From NCBI GenBank assembly GCA_902604905.1, contig CACLAN010000003.1, positions 18,720 to 82,719 of the forward strand: 64,000 nt of DNA. Reading direction: 5' to 3'. This stretch comes from an uncultured Alphaproteobacteria bacterium. GTDB taxonomy: Bacteria; Pseudomonadota; Alphaproteobacteria; HIMB59; GCA-002718135. Both the position numbers and the translations under genes were made by a program. Below, one piece after another: positions 48,049-57,365 of this stretch; position 1 is the stretch's first letter, and every line of letters starts with the position of its first letter. The notes below the pieces were generated by a model. It did not search any database, was not told where the DNA came from, and worked only from the letters and a program-made list of their open reading frames with translations.

Positions 48049-49020
48049 TTAAACAGATTTTCTTGAAAATGTAAGTAAATCATCATTTTTTTTAACAATC
48101 ATACCTTTAATATCAAAAATATTAAAATTTAATTTCTTCATTTCACTGATTAAGATTCTAGTTTTTTTTGATCGGGGAGCGTTAGATTCATAAAATAAAA
48201 ATTGATATATTCTTCGTATAATATTTTCTGAAGTAATTTCATTTAAATTTTTTATATTATCAAATCCGACAACAATTTTTTTACTGTCAACAAGAACGAT
48301 ATTTATAAGAAGTATCTCAAGTATCATTTGAATGAAATATGGTGAGTAAAAGAGTATATTCTCAAAATCTTTATTTATTTCTTTAATTGTTTTTTGGTCA
48401 GATTTATTAATAAATTTTCTTATTGTAGGACGAGTATAATTTAAATTAAAATTTGATGGATCATTAATACATTCTATTTTATTTTTCTTATTGTAGTCTA
48501 ATAATTTTTCTTTAGAAAAATTTAACAGTGGTCTAATTATAAAAACTTTGTTGTAAATTGACAGTTCAGACATTGATTTTAGACCATAAAAGTCACTGCC
48601 AGCTATCCTTCTATTTAAAAAGGTTTCTAAGTTATCATTTTTATGATGAGCAACAAATAGATGCAAAATATTATTTTGAATACAAAATTTTGTAAGTAAA
48701 TTATAACGATTATTTCTAGCTTCATTCATATTTTTTTTAATTACATTATCTTTATCTACAGTTAGAATTTGCGAGTTAATTTTGTTTTGATTCAAGTAAG
48801 CAGAAATATATTTTGCTTCTTCTGTAGAATTTTTTCTAATACGATGATCTACGATCAAAGCAATTAAATTCCCTTTTTTGTAATTAATAAAAGCTTTTAC
48901 AAGGAATAATAATGACATACTATCTGGACCACCAGAAACTGCCACAGCAACAGAAGGTTTTTTTTCAAAAGTATATTTTTTTTCTATATTTTTAATGAAT
49001 TCTTTATTTGTAAGTTTCAT
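48049..49020 (-). CDS. tilS: tRNA(Ile)-lysidine synthase
   Basis: VAVSGGPDSMSLLFLVKAF PP-loop. Confidence 0.94.
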   Translation of the reverse strand: MKLTNKEFIKNIEKKYTFEKKPSVAVAVSGGPDSMSLLFLVKAFINYKKGNLIALIVDHRIRKNSTEEAKYISAYLNQNKINSQILTVDKDNVIKKNMNEARNNRYNLLTKFCIQNNILHLFVAHHKNDNLETFLNRRIAGSDFYGLKSMSELSIYNKVFIIRPLLNFSKEKLLDYNKKNKIECINDPSNFNLNYTRPTIRKFINKSDQKTIKEINKDFENILFYSPYFIQMILEILLINIVLVDSKKIVVGFDNIKNLNEITSENIIRRIYQFLFYESNAPRSKKTRILISEMKKLNFNIFDIKGMIVKKNDDLLTFSRKSV

Positions 49021-49934
49021 TCATTATTTTCTAAACAATTATACTCTACAATTTGTTTTTTGGTTTGAGGAATTATTTTATTTTTTGGAAAATCAATTAT
49101 TAATTTTTCCATAGTTTTACATGCCTCAATAGTTTTTTCAACTTGATATAAAGACTGGGAAAGTTTAAAAAGCATTTCTGCAGCTTTAATACTATCTGGG
49201 AATTTTTGGAAACCTTCTGCGAATATAAGTGCAGCTTCTCTATAATTTTTTTCCAAAATATATAATTCACCAAGCCAATAATGTGCCGAACCTGATAGTT
49301 GATTATCAGGATTATCTAAAATAAACTGTTCAAATAAAGTTTTGGCATCCTGCCATTTTTTATCTCTAATATTATCAAACGCTACTTGGAATTGATCTTC
49401 AGGTGATAATACCTCCTCTTTTTCATTTAAATTTACTCCCTGATCGTTAGATACAACTTCTTCACTTGTATCATTTGTATTTTTTGAAATGTTTAATGTT
49501 CCAAGTGTATTTTCAGTTTCAGTATCACTTAAAGTATTGTTTTTTACCTCAGAACTATCTTGTGAAACTTCATCAGTATTGACTTCAAAATTATTTAATG
49601 GAACAGATTGTAAATTATTAATAACTAATTCTAAGTTTTCTAACTTATTAAAAATATCGTCTAGTTGAAAATACAATTCTTCTAAATTAGAAGTTAAATT
49701 TTTTATATCGTTTTCAATATCATATATTCGCAAATCTATAGCAGAAAGATTTTTTACAAAATCATTATTTGTTTCAATTGATTGATTTGATGAATTTGAA
49801 AATACTTCTTTAGAAAGATCAGAGACTTCTCGTTGTAATCTTTCTAATTGCTGTGTAATTGTAAGTTCACTTTCATTAGAATAAATATAACTTGAAAAAA
49901 AAAGAATTAAAAAGATGAGTATGTATTTAAACAT
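49017..49934 (-). CDS. cpoB: Tol-Pal system protein YbgF/CpoB
   Basis: Signal peptide, coiled coil, C-terminal TPR (ALIFAEGFQKFPDSIKAAEMLFKLSQSL); upstream tilS/pal context. Confidence 0.9.
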   Translation of the reverse strand: MFKYILIFLILFFSSYIYSNESELTITQQLERLQREVSDLSKEVFSNSSNQSIETNNDFVKNLSAIDLRIYDIENDIKNLTSNLEELYFQLDDIFNKLENLELVINNLQSVPLNNFEVNTDEVSQDSSEVKNNTLSDTETENTLGTLNISKNTNDTSEEVVSNDQGVNLNEKEEVLSPEDQFQVAFDNIRDKKWQDAKTLFEQFILDNPDNQLSGSAHYWLGELYILEKNYREAALIFAEGFQKFPDSIKAAEMLFKLSQSLYQVEKTIEACKTMEKLIIDFPKNKIIPQTKKQIVEYNCLENNE

Positions 49935-49969
49935 GAAAAGATTTTAATTTCTAATTGAGATAAAAATGT

Positions 49970-49991
49970 GGCGCTATATTTTTATAGCGCC
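49970..49991 (-). terminator. Rho-independent terminator downstream of pal
   Basis: Perfect 9-bp stem ggcgctata/tatagcgcc, 4-nt loop, followed on minus strand by ACATTTTTATC. Confidence 0.7.
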
Positions 49992-50011
49992 TAAGTATTA
50001 AGGAATAATAA

Positions 50012-50533
50012 TTAATTAACTATTGTTACTGAACGTCTATTCTGAGCCCACGCTCCATCATTAGATCCCACAACAGCTGGTCTTTCTTTACCGTAACTAA
50101 TAGTTGAAACTCTATCAGGATTTATTCCTAATCCAATAAGATAATTTTTAACAGCTTGAGCTCTTTTTTCTCCAAGAGCTAAGTTGTACTCTCTAGTTCC
50201 TCTTTCGTCACAGTGTCCTTCAATTGTAACAGAAACATCACTATTTTGCTTAAGCCATGCAACTTGATCTTGAAGTAACTCTAATGCGTCAGAGTCTAAA
50301 TCTGAACTGTCGTATCCAAAAAATACTCTGTCACCGACATTAACAATTAAATCTTCTTGTGATCCAGAAATTATTCCAGTTCCTGCAGTTTCAGTAATGG
50401 TTCCTTCTGAAGAAACATCACTTTCAGAACTACTTGATCCTGAGCCAGAGGAGTCAGCTGAGTCTTTTGGTTTAGTTGCACAAGCTGCAACAAATAATAC
50501 TAAAAATGTAGAGATTAAAAACTTGTAAAACAT
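50012..50533 (-). CDS. pal: Peptidoglycan-associated lipoprotein Pal
   Basis: Lipobox FVAACAT; OmpA-like VTIEGHCDERGTREYNLALGEKRAQAVKNYL. Confidence 0.97.
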   Translation of the reverse strand: MFYKFLISTFLVLFVAACATKPKDSADSSGSGSSSSESDVSSEGTITETAGTGIISGSQEDLIVNVGDRVFFGYDSSDLDSDALELLQDQVAWLKQNSDVSVTIEGHCDERGTREYNLALGEKRAQAVKNYLIGLGINPDRVSTISYGKERPAVVGSNDGAWAQNRRSVTIVN

Positions 50534-50634
50534 AAATAAGTGCTCCCTTAATACTTTGAGTAGATATACTAAATTATATTAAGTTTCTTAACATTTTTTT
50601 TAAAATTTCGTATATTTTTTTGTATTATATCGAA

Positions 50635-51954
50635 TTAATGCATTAGTGGGGACCATGCTGGATCAGATCCACCTAAAGGGGTTATTACTTTTCGTTCATT
50701 AAAACCAGTTAAATCTATAGAATAAAGACTAGATTCTCCACCTGATCCATCTTCAGCTGTTCTTTCTTCCTTAAAGTACATTAAAAATCTACCATTTGGA
50801 GCCCATGTTGGACCTTCAACATGGAATGATTTTGCAATCATTCTCTCATTTGAACCATCAATCTCCATAACACCAATATAAAATTGTCCTCCCTCTTGTT
50901 TGGTGAACGCAATCATATCACCTCTTGGTGACCAAACCGGAGTATAGTAACTTCCTGCTTCTCTACTAATTCTTTTTATATTTTTTCCATTATTATCACT
51001 CACATACAAATGTCTTCGTCCACTTCTATCTGAATTAAAAACTATTTGTTTTCCATCGGGTGAAAAACTTGCAGAAACATCTATAGAAGAATTATTAGTC
51101 ACTCTTTTTGAAATTCTAGTTTTTAGATCAAGAATATAAATTTCGGAATTACCAATTTCTGGATCCGTATAAGACATTACGATTTGATTACCATCAGGTG
51201 AAAAACGTGGGGCAAATGTCATTCCAGGAAACTCACCTACTATTTCTTGCTTACCAGTTTCTATATCAAATATGTAAACTCTAGGATTGTTTCTATTTAC
51301 ATAAGACATGTATGTTATTTTTTGTGAATTAGGAGAGAACCTTGGAGTTAATACAAGGTATGATCCATCTGTTAAAAAACGATGATTTGATTGATCTTGA
51401 TCCATGATTGCTAACCTTTTTTGTTTATTTTCTTTTGGACCAGTCTCAGCAACGTAAACTATTCTTGTATCAAAGTAACCACCTTCGCCAGTTATATTTT
51501 TAAAAATGGAATCTGAAATAATATGAGCAACTCTTCTCCAATTTTTTTCATTTGTCTCATATTTTTTTCCTACAATTTGCTTTTGTTGAAAGACATCAAA
51601 CAATCTAAATTCTACAGATATTTTGCCATTGCTTGTTGAGATTTTTCCAGAAACTAAATGTTGAGCCTTTATTAATTTCCAATCTTCAAATCTTGGCTTG
51701 TTTACCAATGATTCATTATCTTGAATAAATGATCTTTGATCAATGGGTAAAAAAAGACCAGATCTTTCTAAGTTATCAGAAATCACAGTTGAAATATTCT
51801 TACCTACTTTAATTAATTGTGAATTTTTTGAATATAACTCTGTGATAGCAATTGGAGTTGGTTTCACACTCCCTTGTGTTAGAGTCACTTCTAATGAATA
51901 GACTTTAAAACTATAAAATAAAAAAAGGGTTATTAAAAAAGCTTTTTTCATCAA
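50635..51954 (-). CDS. tolB: Tol-Pal system beta-propeller protein TolB
   Basis: WD40-like PD40 repeats (FSPDGKQIVFNSDRSG); operon position. Confidence 0.96.
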   Translation of the reverse strand: MMKKAFLITLFLFYSFKVYSLEVTLTQGSVKPTPIAITELYSKNSQLIKVGKNISTVISDNLERSGLFLPIDQRSFIQDNESLVNKPRFEDWKLIKAQHLVSGKISTSNGKISVEFRLFDVFQQKQIVGKKYETNEKNWRRVAHIISDSIFKNITGEGGYFDTRIVYVAETGPKENKQKRLAIMDQDQSNHRFLTDGSYLVLTPRFSPNSQKITYMSYVNRNNPRVYIFDIETGKQEIVGEFPGMTFAPRFSPDGNQIVMSYTDPEIGNSEIYILDLKTRISKRVTNNSSIDVSASFSPDGKQIVFNSDRSGRRHLYVSDNNGKNIKRISREAGSYYTPVWSPRGDMIAFTKQEGGQFYIGVMEIDGSNERMIAKSFHVEGPTWAPNGRFLMYFKEERTAEDGSGGESSLYSIDLTGFNERKVITPLGGSDPAWSPLMH

Positions 51955-53021
51955 TATCCCTTCATAATACTATAATCAAAAGTAATTGTAAGATTTTTCC
52001 AAAGATTATATTTATCTTTTGGAAGTTTTAACGGTGTACATTCAGGGTTTAAAAGAGTTCTCATAGCGCTATCTGTGATTGGTCCATAAAATGGATTAGT
52101 TTTAGCTATATTTGTGTCAACAATGCGGATACTATTTGGTGAAACCTTCATATTTTGTAATACTTTTGCTGAAATTGTTACTTTATCTCCTCTTTCTATA
52201 ACTGCACCTGCAGGAGCATTCCAACAAGAAGATAGTTGCTGCCTTAACAAATCTATTTCAGATATTGATAACATAATACTGTCATCAGTATCATCTGTAC
52301 TTTTATTATCAACCTCTTCAACCTCTTCTTTAACCTCATTTTGAACCATATTTGTTTTTTCATTTCTTAAATCTTTAAGCATTGATGCTATGCTAAAATC
52401 TTTTTCTGGTTTTGGCTTAGGTTTAGATATGGTCCTTTCATTTTCCAACTTTGGTTTATCCTTTATGTTTGTTTCAACATACAAATCTGATTTAACATTT
52501 TCATTATTTATAATTTTTGGCTTTGGCTTGAGTTTTGGTTTAATAATATCAGTCTTAATTGTTTCTACTTTTCTCTTTATCTCTAAAGTTTCCTTTTCTT
52601 TGATAACTACTTTTTTTGTTTCCTTAACTTCTAAATTTGAAATTTGTTTTATTTCCAAAACTGGTTGATTTGGATTAGTTTTTTCTTCAATTTCAGTTTT
52701 ATTTATTTCAACTTTTTTTTTTACTTCTAATTGATCTGATGAATTGAATTTTTTTTTCTTAGTAATTGTTTCCTTATTTTTATTTTCTGGTTTTTCAGTA
52801 TCAGATTTTTTCAAATTTGTATTTTCATCAACATTAAGTATTTCAATAGGTATTACATTTGGAACATATATTTCTTTTGGAGAAAAAAAATTTGGTAAGC
52901 CCACCATAAATAAAAGGATAATTAAATGTATTAGTGTTGAAAAAATAACTCCGCATGTTTTAGGATTTAAGTTTTCAAAAAAATTTACTATTTTTAAACT
53001 ATTATAGCTTATACGATCCAT
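51951..53021 (-). CDS. tolA: TolA-like protein
   Basis: N-terminal TM, long Lys/Glu-rich linker, C-terminal domain; between tolR and tolB. Confidence 0.9.
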   Translation of the reverse strand: MDRISYNSLKIVNFFENLNPKTCGVIFSTLIHLIILLFMVGLPNFFSPKEIYVPNVIPIEILNVDENTNLKKSDTEKPENKNKETITKKKKFNSSDQLEVKKKVEINKTEIEEKTNPNQPVLEIKQISNLEVKETKKVVIKEKETLEIKRKVETIKTDIIKPKLKPKPKIINNENVKSDLYVETNIKDKPKLENERTISKPKPKPEKDFSIASMLKDLRNEKTNMVQNEVKEEVEEVDNKSTDDTDDSIMLSISEIDLLRQQLSSCWNAPAGAVIERGDKVTISAKVLQNMKVSPNSIRIVDTNIAKTNPFYGPITDSAMRTLLNPECTPLKLPKDKYNLWKNLTITFDYSIMKGY

Positions 53022-53450
53022 CTATTGCTCAAGATTTTGAGTAATTAATGCAACTTTAATATATCCTGCTGAATTGATTATTGACATAATTTCCATAATT
53101 CTCCCATAAGCTACTACTCTATCACCTCTTATGTAGATCCTTGCTTCAATATTTTGTTCAGTAATAGCGTTTAGTCGAGGAATCAAATTTTCTACTTCAA
53201 CCTTTGATTCTCCAATGTAGACTTCTCCGTCTAACTTAACAGTTATCTCAATTGGATCTTTAATATCAGTTAATGCAGTAGCTTTAACCTTTGGTAAATC
53301 AACTTTTATTCCGACAGTTAGAAGAGGTGCGGTGACCATAAAAACAATTAATAAAACAAGCATAACATCTACAAAAGGCGTAACGTTAATTTCACTCATT
53401 TGAGTGTACCTTTGCTTTTTACGTTTGTTTAAATTATTTGAAGTAATCAA
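53022..53450 (-). CDS. tolR: TolR / ExbD family protein
   Basis: MSEINVTPFVDVMLVLLIVFMVTAPLL. Confidence 0.96.
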   Translation of the reverse strand: MITSNNLNKRKKQRYTQMSEINVTPFVDVMLVLLIVFMVTAPLLTVGIKVDLPKVKATALTDIKDPIEITVKLDGEVYIGESKVEVENLIPRLNAITEQNIEARIYIRGDRVVAYGRIMEIMSIINSAGYIKVALITQNLEQ

Positions 53451-53451
53451 T

Positions 53452-54165
53452 TTATTTTTTCTCTAATTGCCTAAAAAAAATTGTTGAGAATTCATCCATG
53501 AATGTTTCCAAGGATATAAAGTATTTAGACAAATCGTTTGAAATTTTATTATACGCAACTACAGCAGGTATAGCTACAAAAAGACCTAATGCTGTTGCAA
53601 ATAGCGCCTCTGCAATTCCTGGGGCAACTACTGCTAAATTAGTATTTTGTGCAATTGCTATAGATTTAAAACTATTCATTATGCCCCAAACTGTTCCAAA
53701 TAATCCTATAAAAGGTGCAGTTGATCCAGCAGTTGCAAGGAAGGTTAAATTTCTCTCAACATTTTCACTTTCCTTATTAAAAACAACTGTCATTGATCTC
53801 ATCATTCTATCCTTTAAAGAATTTATATCTGACGCATCACTTTCAAATTGAGTTTTACTTTTTTTCCATTCTAAAATTGCGGCACAAAATAATTTTGATT
53901 TTGGATCTGTCTGATTAAAATTTAAAGTTTCATATAAATCTTCGAATGAATTTCCTGACCAAAAAATATCTTCAAATTCTTTTTCAAGTTTTTTTAATTG
54001 TCTCATTCTTAAAATTTTTGAAATTATTACATTCCAAGAATAAAGAGAGGCCAGGATTAAAATTATAATTACAGATTTAACTACAAGGTCAGCTTGCATA
54101 AATAAAGCAAGCATTGAAAAGTCTGGAGCTTCTGTCGATAGATTTGTACTATTTATATCTGCCAT
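53452..54165 (-). CDS. tolQ: TolQ / ExbB family protein
   Basis: ATAGSTAPFIGLFGTVWGIMNSF. Confidence 0.97.
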   Translation of the reverse strand: MADINSTNLSTEAPDFSMLALFMQADLVVKSVIIILILASLYSWNVIISKILRMRQLKKLEKEFEDIFWSGNSFEDLYETLNFNQTDPKSKLFCAAILEWKKSKTQFESDASDINSLKDRMMRSMTVVFNKESENVERNLTFLATAGSTAPFIGLFGTVWGIMNSFKSIAIAQNTNLAVVAPGIAEALFATALGLFVAIPAVVAYNKISNDLSKYFISLETFMDEFSTIFFRQLEKK

Positions 54166-54170
54166 AATAA

Positions 54171-54464
54171 TTATTTTTTAATTTTTTCAAGATCACTACT
54201 ATGAACCATAACCCAAAACCCAGGTCTATTTTTTTCACATAATGCTATTACTGGTGTCTTACCCTCCTCTTTTGCAAGCTTTGCAGTATCATCCCATAAA
54301 CTAATTGCTGTATGCTTTGCTCTTAATTTACATTCAATAAATAAATCTTCATGAATTACATCAGCTCTTGTTACTTTACCATTACCTCCGCTCAAAGGTG
54401 TCCTTTTACCATTGAAATAATTTGCAACATCTCTTTCTCTTTTTTTCCAGGCTTTATCAGGCAT
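54171..54464 (-). CDS. Putative PDDEXK-superfamily nuclease, Holliday-junction-resolvase-like (Hjc/phage type)
   Basis: 97 aa; KKRERDVANYF (E10), SGGNGKVTRADV (D35), LFIECKLR (E44-x-K46); spacing like the Hjc fold. Confidence 0.68.
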   Translation of the reverse strand: MPDKAWKKRERDVANYFNGKRTPLSGGNGKVTRADVIHEDLFIECKLRAKHTAISLWDDTAKLAKEEGKTPVIALCEKNRPGFWVMVHSSDLEKIKK

Positions 54465-54478
54465 CTATATTCCTTTCA

Positions 54479-55228
54479 TTAGGCTGTTAGTGAAGATAAA
54501 ACATAATCATCAACTTCAAAATTTGATGATACAACTTGAACGTCGTCATTGTCTTCTAAAACTTCAAGTAATTTAAATAGTTTGTCTGCTGTATCTTTTC
54601 CAATATTTATATTGTTTTTACTTTTCCAAATTAAATTTGCAGAGTTAGTCTGACCATACTGTTTAATTAATTTGTCATTAAGTTCATGCAAATCGTTTTG
54701 ATCACAGTATATTGAATATTCTGTGTCATTAATTTCATAATCTTCACTATTATTTTCAATAAGAAATTCTAGAAGTTGATCTTCTTTTACTAAACTTTTA
54801 TTAAGAGTAATATTCCCAAATCTATCAAAACCAAAACTTACACTTCCCGTTTCACCTAAATTACCGCCATGTTTACTAAAAGAGGATCTAATCTCAGCAG
54901 CTGTTCTATTTTTATTATTTGTAAGTGCCTCAACTATTATTGCAATACCTTCAGGACCATACCCCTCATATCTTACTTCTTCATAATTATTATCAGGATC
55001 ATTCCCTTGACCTTTTTTAATTGCTCTCTCAATATTATCTTTAGGCATATTTAGCGACTTGGCTGAAGCAATTGCAGATCTTAATCTAATATTACTTTCA
55101 ATATCTTCACCACCTACTTTGACTGCAACAGATATTTCTCTTCCAAGTCTTGAAAATACCTTTGCTCTTTTTTTATCTTGAGCACCTTTTCGATGCATAA
55201 TATTTTTAAACTTGGAGTGTCCTGCCAT
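54479..55228 (-). CDS. yebC: YebC/PmpR family transcriptional/translation factor
   Basis: MAGHSKFKNIMHRKGAQDKKRAKVFSRLGREI. Confidence 0.97.
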   Translation of the reverse strand: MAGHSKFKNIMHRKGAQDKKRAKVFSRLGREISVAVKVGGEDIESNIRLRSAIASAKSLNMPKDNIERAIKKGQGNDPDNNYEEVRYEGYGPEGIAIIVEALTNNKNRTAAEIRSSFSKHGGNLGETGSVSFGFDRFGNITLNKSLVKEDQLLEFLIENNSEDYEINDTEYSIYCDQNDLHELNDKLIKQYGQTNSANLIWKSKNNINIGKDTADKLFKLLEVLEDNDDVQVVSSNFEVDDYVLSSLTA

Positions 55229-55307
55229 TTCGAGTAGATTTATAAATATTTTATCCGATGTTAGTAAAGATATAAAATATTAGATAAATGTGTCTAATAT
55301 ATGTAAA

Positions 55308-56099
55308 TTATGTCTCTTGAATTGGGGTGATATTTTTGGCTAAACCATTATTAATATCGATTTCTATTAAAGCTCCACATATAGTTATATTTTCAATAGC
55401 AGGTGTAAATCTACCTTCAGCCCTATATCCCTTAACAAATCCATGGATTGGATTATTTATATCGAAACCAATTATTGAATTGTAATCACCTGACATTCCA
55501 ACATCTGTTTGATAAGCTGTACCTTTGGGTAAAATAACACTGTCTGCTGTTGGCACATGAGTATGTGTACCTAAAACTGCCGTAACTTGTCCATCAACAT
55601 AAAATCCAAATGCCTTTTTTTCAGAAGTTGCTTCACCATGCATGTCAATAATTATTGCATCACATGTACTACCTAATTTCTCTTTTTGAAGAAATTCAAT
55701 TATACTTTTAAATGGATCATCTAATGATAAATTCATAAATAATCTTAGCATTACTTGTACTACGATAATTTTTTTTCCATTTAAAAGTTCAAACTTATAA
55801 TATCCTTTTCCAGGAACACCGTCAGGGTAATTCAAAGCTCTGATTATTTTTGGATTTTCTTCAATATAAGAAAGCATATCTCTTTGATCCCATGCATGAT
55901 TCCCAAGTGTAAGTAGATCTAATCCGCTGGAAAATAATTCTTCTGCATCCTTTTTTGAAAGTCCATAACCAGAAGTAGCATTTTCACCATTAGCAATAAT
56001 CATGTCTGTATTGTATTTAGATTTGAGTGTTGGTATAATTTCTTTAATTTTTTTTCGTGACGCCTTACCGACAATATCTCCTATAAAAAGAATTTTCAT
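55308..56099 (-). CDS. YmdB-like metallophosphoesterase (TIGR00282 family)
   Basis: ILFIGDIVGKASRKKIKEIIPTLK; NGENATSGYGLSKKDAEELFSSGLDLLTLGNHAWD. Confidence 0.92.
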   Translation of the reverse strand: MKILFIGDIVGKASRKKIKEIIPTLKSKYNTDMIIANGENATSGYGLSKKDAEELFSSGLDLLTLGNHAWDQRDMLSYIEENPKIIRALNYPDGVPGKGYYKFELLNGKKIIVVQVMLRLFMNLSLDDPFKSIIEFLQKEKLGSTCDAIIIDMHGEATSEKKAFGFYVDGQVTAVLGTHTHVPTADSVILPKGTAYQTDVGMSGDYNSIIGFDINNPIHGFVKGYRAEGRFTPAIENITICGALIEIDINNGLAKNITPIQET

Positions 56100-56677
56100 T
56101 GAAAACTGTATAAATTTTTTTCAGTAATAACATAATCCACTTTAAAATCAAATTTGTCCATGGGTATGTAATCTAACTTTTGTTCTTCATATGCATAGGC
56201 TACAGATATGAAGCTATGATTAATTTTATTTAAATAAGCAAAAGTCCTATCATAATAACCTCCACCATAACCTAATCTATTTCCCTTATTATCAAAAGCT
56301 AAACAAGGTACAAAAATTAATTCAGGATCTAAAATTTTATTTTTATTTTGAGGTTCTGATATATTCATATGTCCTTTTACAAAATTCTCTTCACTTTTAA
56401 ATTGCTTAAAGATTAAATGACTATTCTTTTTTTCAATTACAGGAAGACATAAAATTTTATTTTTAACAAAGATAAGATTGTTAAGCTCTCTTGTACTTAT
56501 CTCAGAATTTATAGAAATAAAACTAGAAACTATATTAATTTCTTGAAATTTAATTTTTTCAAAAAGTTTATTAAACAAAGATAAAGCAAAATGAGATGGG
56601 TTGTTATTAAAAATCTTATCTCTTATAATTTTTTGTTTTTTTCTGATAATTGATTTTTCATCTTTAATATTATTCAT
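56096..56677 (-). CDS. 5-formyltetrahydrofolate cyclo-ligase
   Basis: IFVPCLAFDNKGNRLGYGGGYYDRTFAYL. Confidence 0.95.
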   Translation of the reverse strand: MNNIKDEKSIIRKKQKIIRDKIFNNNPSHFALSLFNKLFEKIKFQEINIVSSFISINSEISTRELNNLIFVKNKILCLPVIEKKNSHLIFKQFKSEENFVKGHMNISEPQNKNKILDPELIFVPCLAFDNKGNRLGYGGGYYDRTFAYLNKINHSFISVAYAYEEQKLDYIPMDKFDFKVDYVITEKNLYSFQ

Positions 56678-57089
56678 AATAAGAATTCTTAATTATTTCA
56701 ATTAAACCTTCTATTTTATTATTTATTTCATCAAATACTTGATTTAATTTCAAATTTTCATCTTCTAAAATTTTTTTTTCATTTTGTAGTTTTAGTATTT
56801 TGTCTTTAAGTTCTAAATTGTTCTTTAGATATTCTTCATTCTTGGCATCATTTACTTCTGAAATTCTTTCTATATTTAGTTTTTCTGAAAGCTCTGCTTG
56901 AAGCTCAATAGAGAGAAGTGACAACAATATAGTATCACTTATTTTTCCATTAGAATATTTTGGATTTTGTAATTTATTATCAATTTTTTCATTAATTAAA
57001 TTTATTGAATCTATTATTTTTTTTTCATCTTTTTTTTCATATTCAAATGATATTTCTCTGTTTAAAATTTTTGTCTTATAAAAAGGCAT
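56670..57089 (-). CDS. zapA: Cell division protein ZapA
   Basis: ZapA-like N-terminus and coiled coil; adjacency to 5-FCL. Confidence 0.82.
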   Translation of the reverse strand: MPFYKTKILNREISFEYEKKDEKKIIDSINLINEKIDNKLQNPKYSNGKISDTILLSLLSIELQAELSEKLNIERISEVNDAKNEEYLKNNLELKDKILKLQNEKKILEDENLKLNQVFDEINNKIEGLIEIIKNSYYE

Positions 57090-57091
57090 AG

Positions 57092-57280
57092 TTATTTCTT
57101 AATTAGAAGTTCCAATTCATCAATATACTCAGACATTTGTTTTCGTAAATTTTTAATTTCATTTTCAAGATTTTTAATTTTTTCTTTCTTAGAAATATGA
57201 TGATCCCTAAAATCTTCTAAAGCTGATCTTAGATTATTTAAGTTTTTGCTTAGAACTGTAATTTTTTTTTGTATTTCCAT
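57092..57280 (-). CDS. Small coiled-coil protein (DUF4164/ZauP-like)
   Basis: 62-aa coiled coil directly upstream of zapA. Confidence 0.65.
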   Translation of the reverse strand: MEIQKKITVLSKNLNNLRSALEDFRDHHISKKEKIKNLENEIKNLRKQMSEYIDELELLIKK

Positions 57281-57365
57281 TATAATTTTATAGTTTGTAA
57301 TTTTATAATTGTCACTGTAATGAACTCATATTAAATAATTTTATATCAACCATAAAGGTAAGTAT

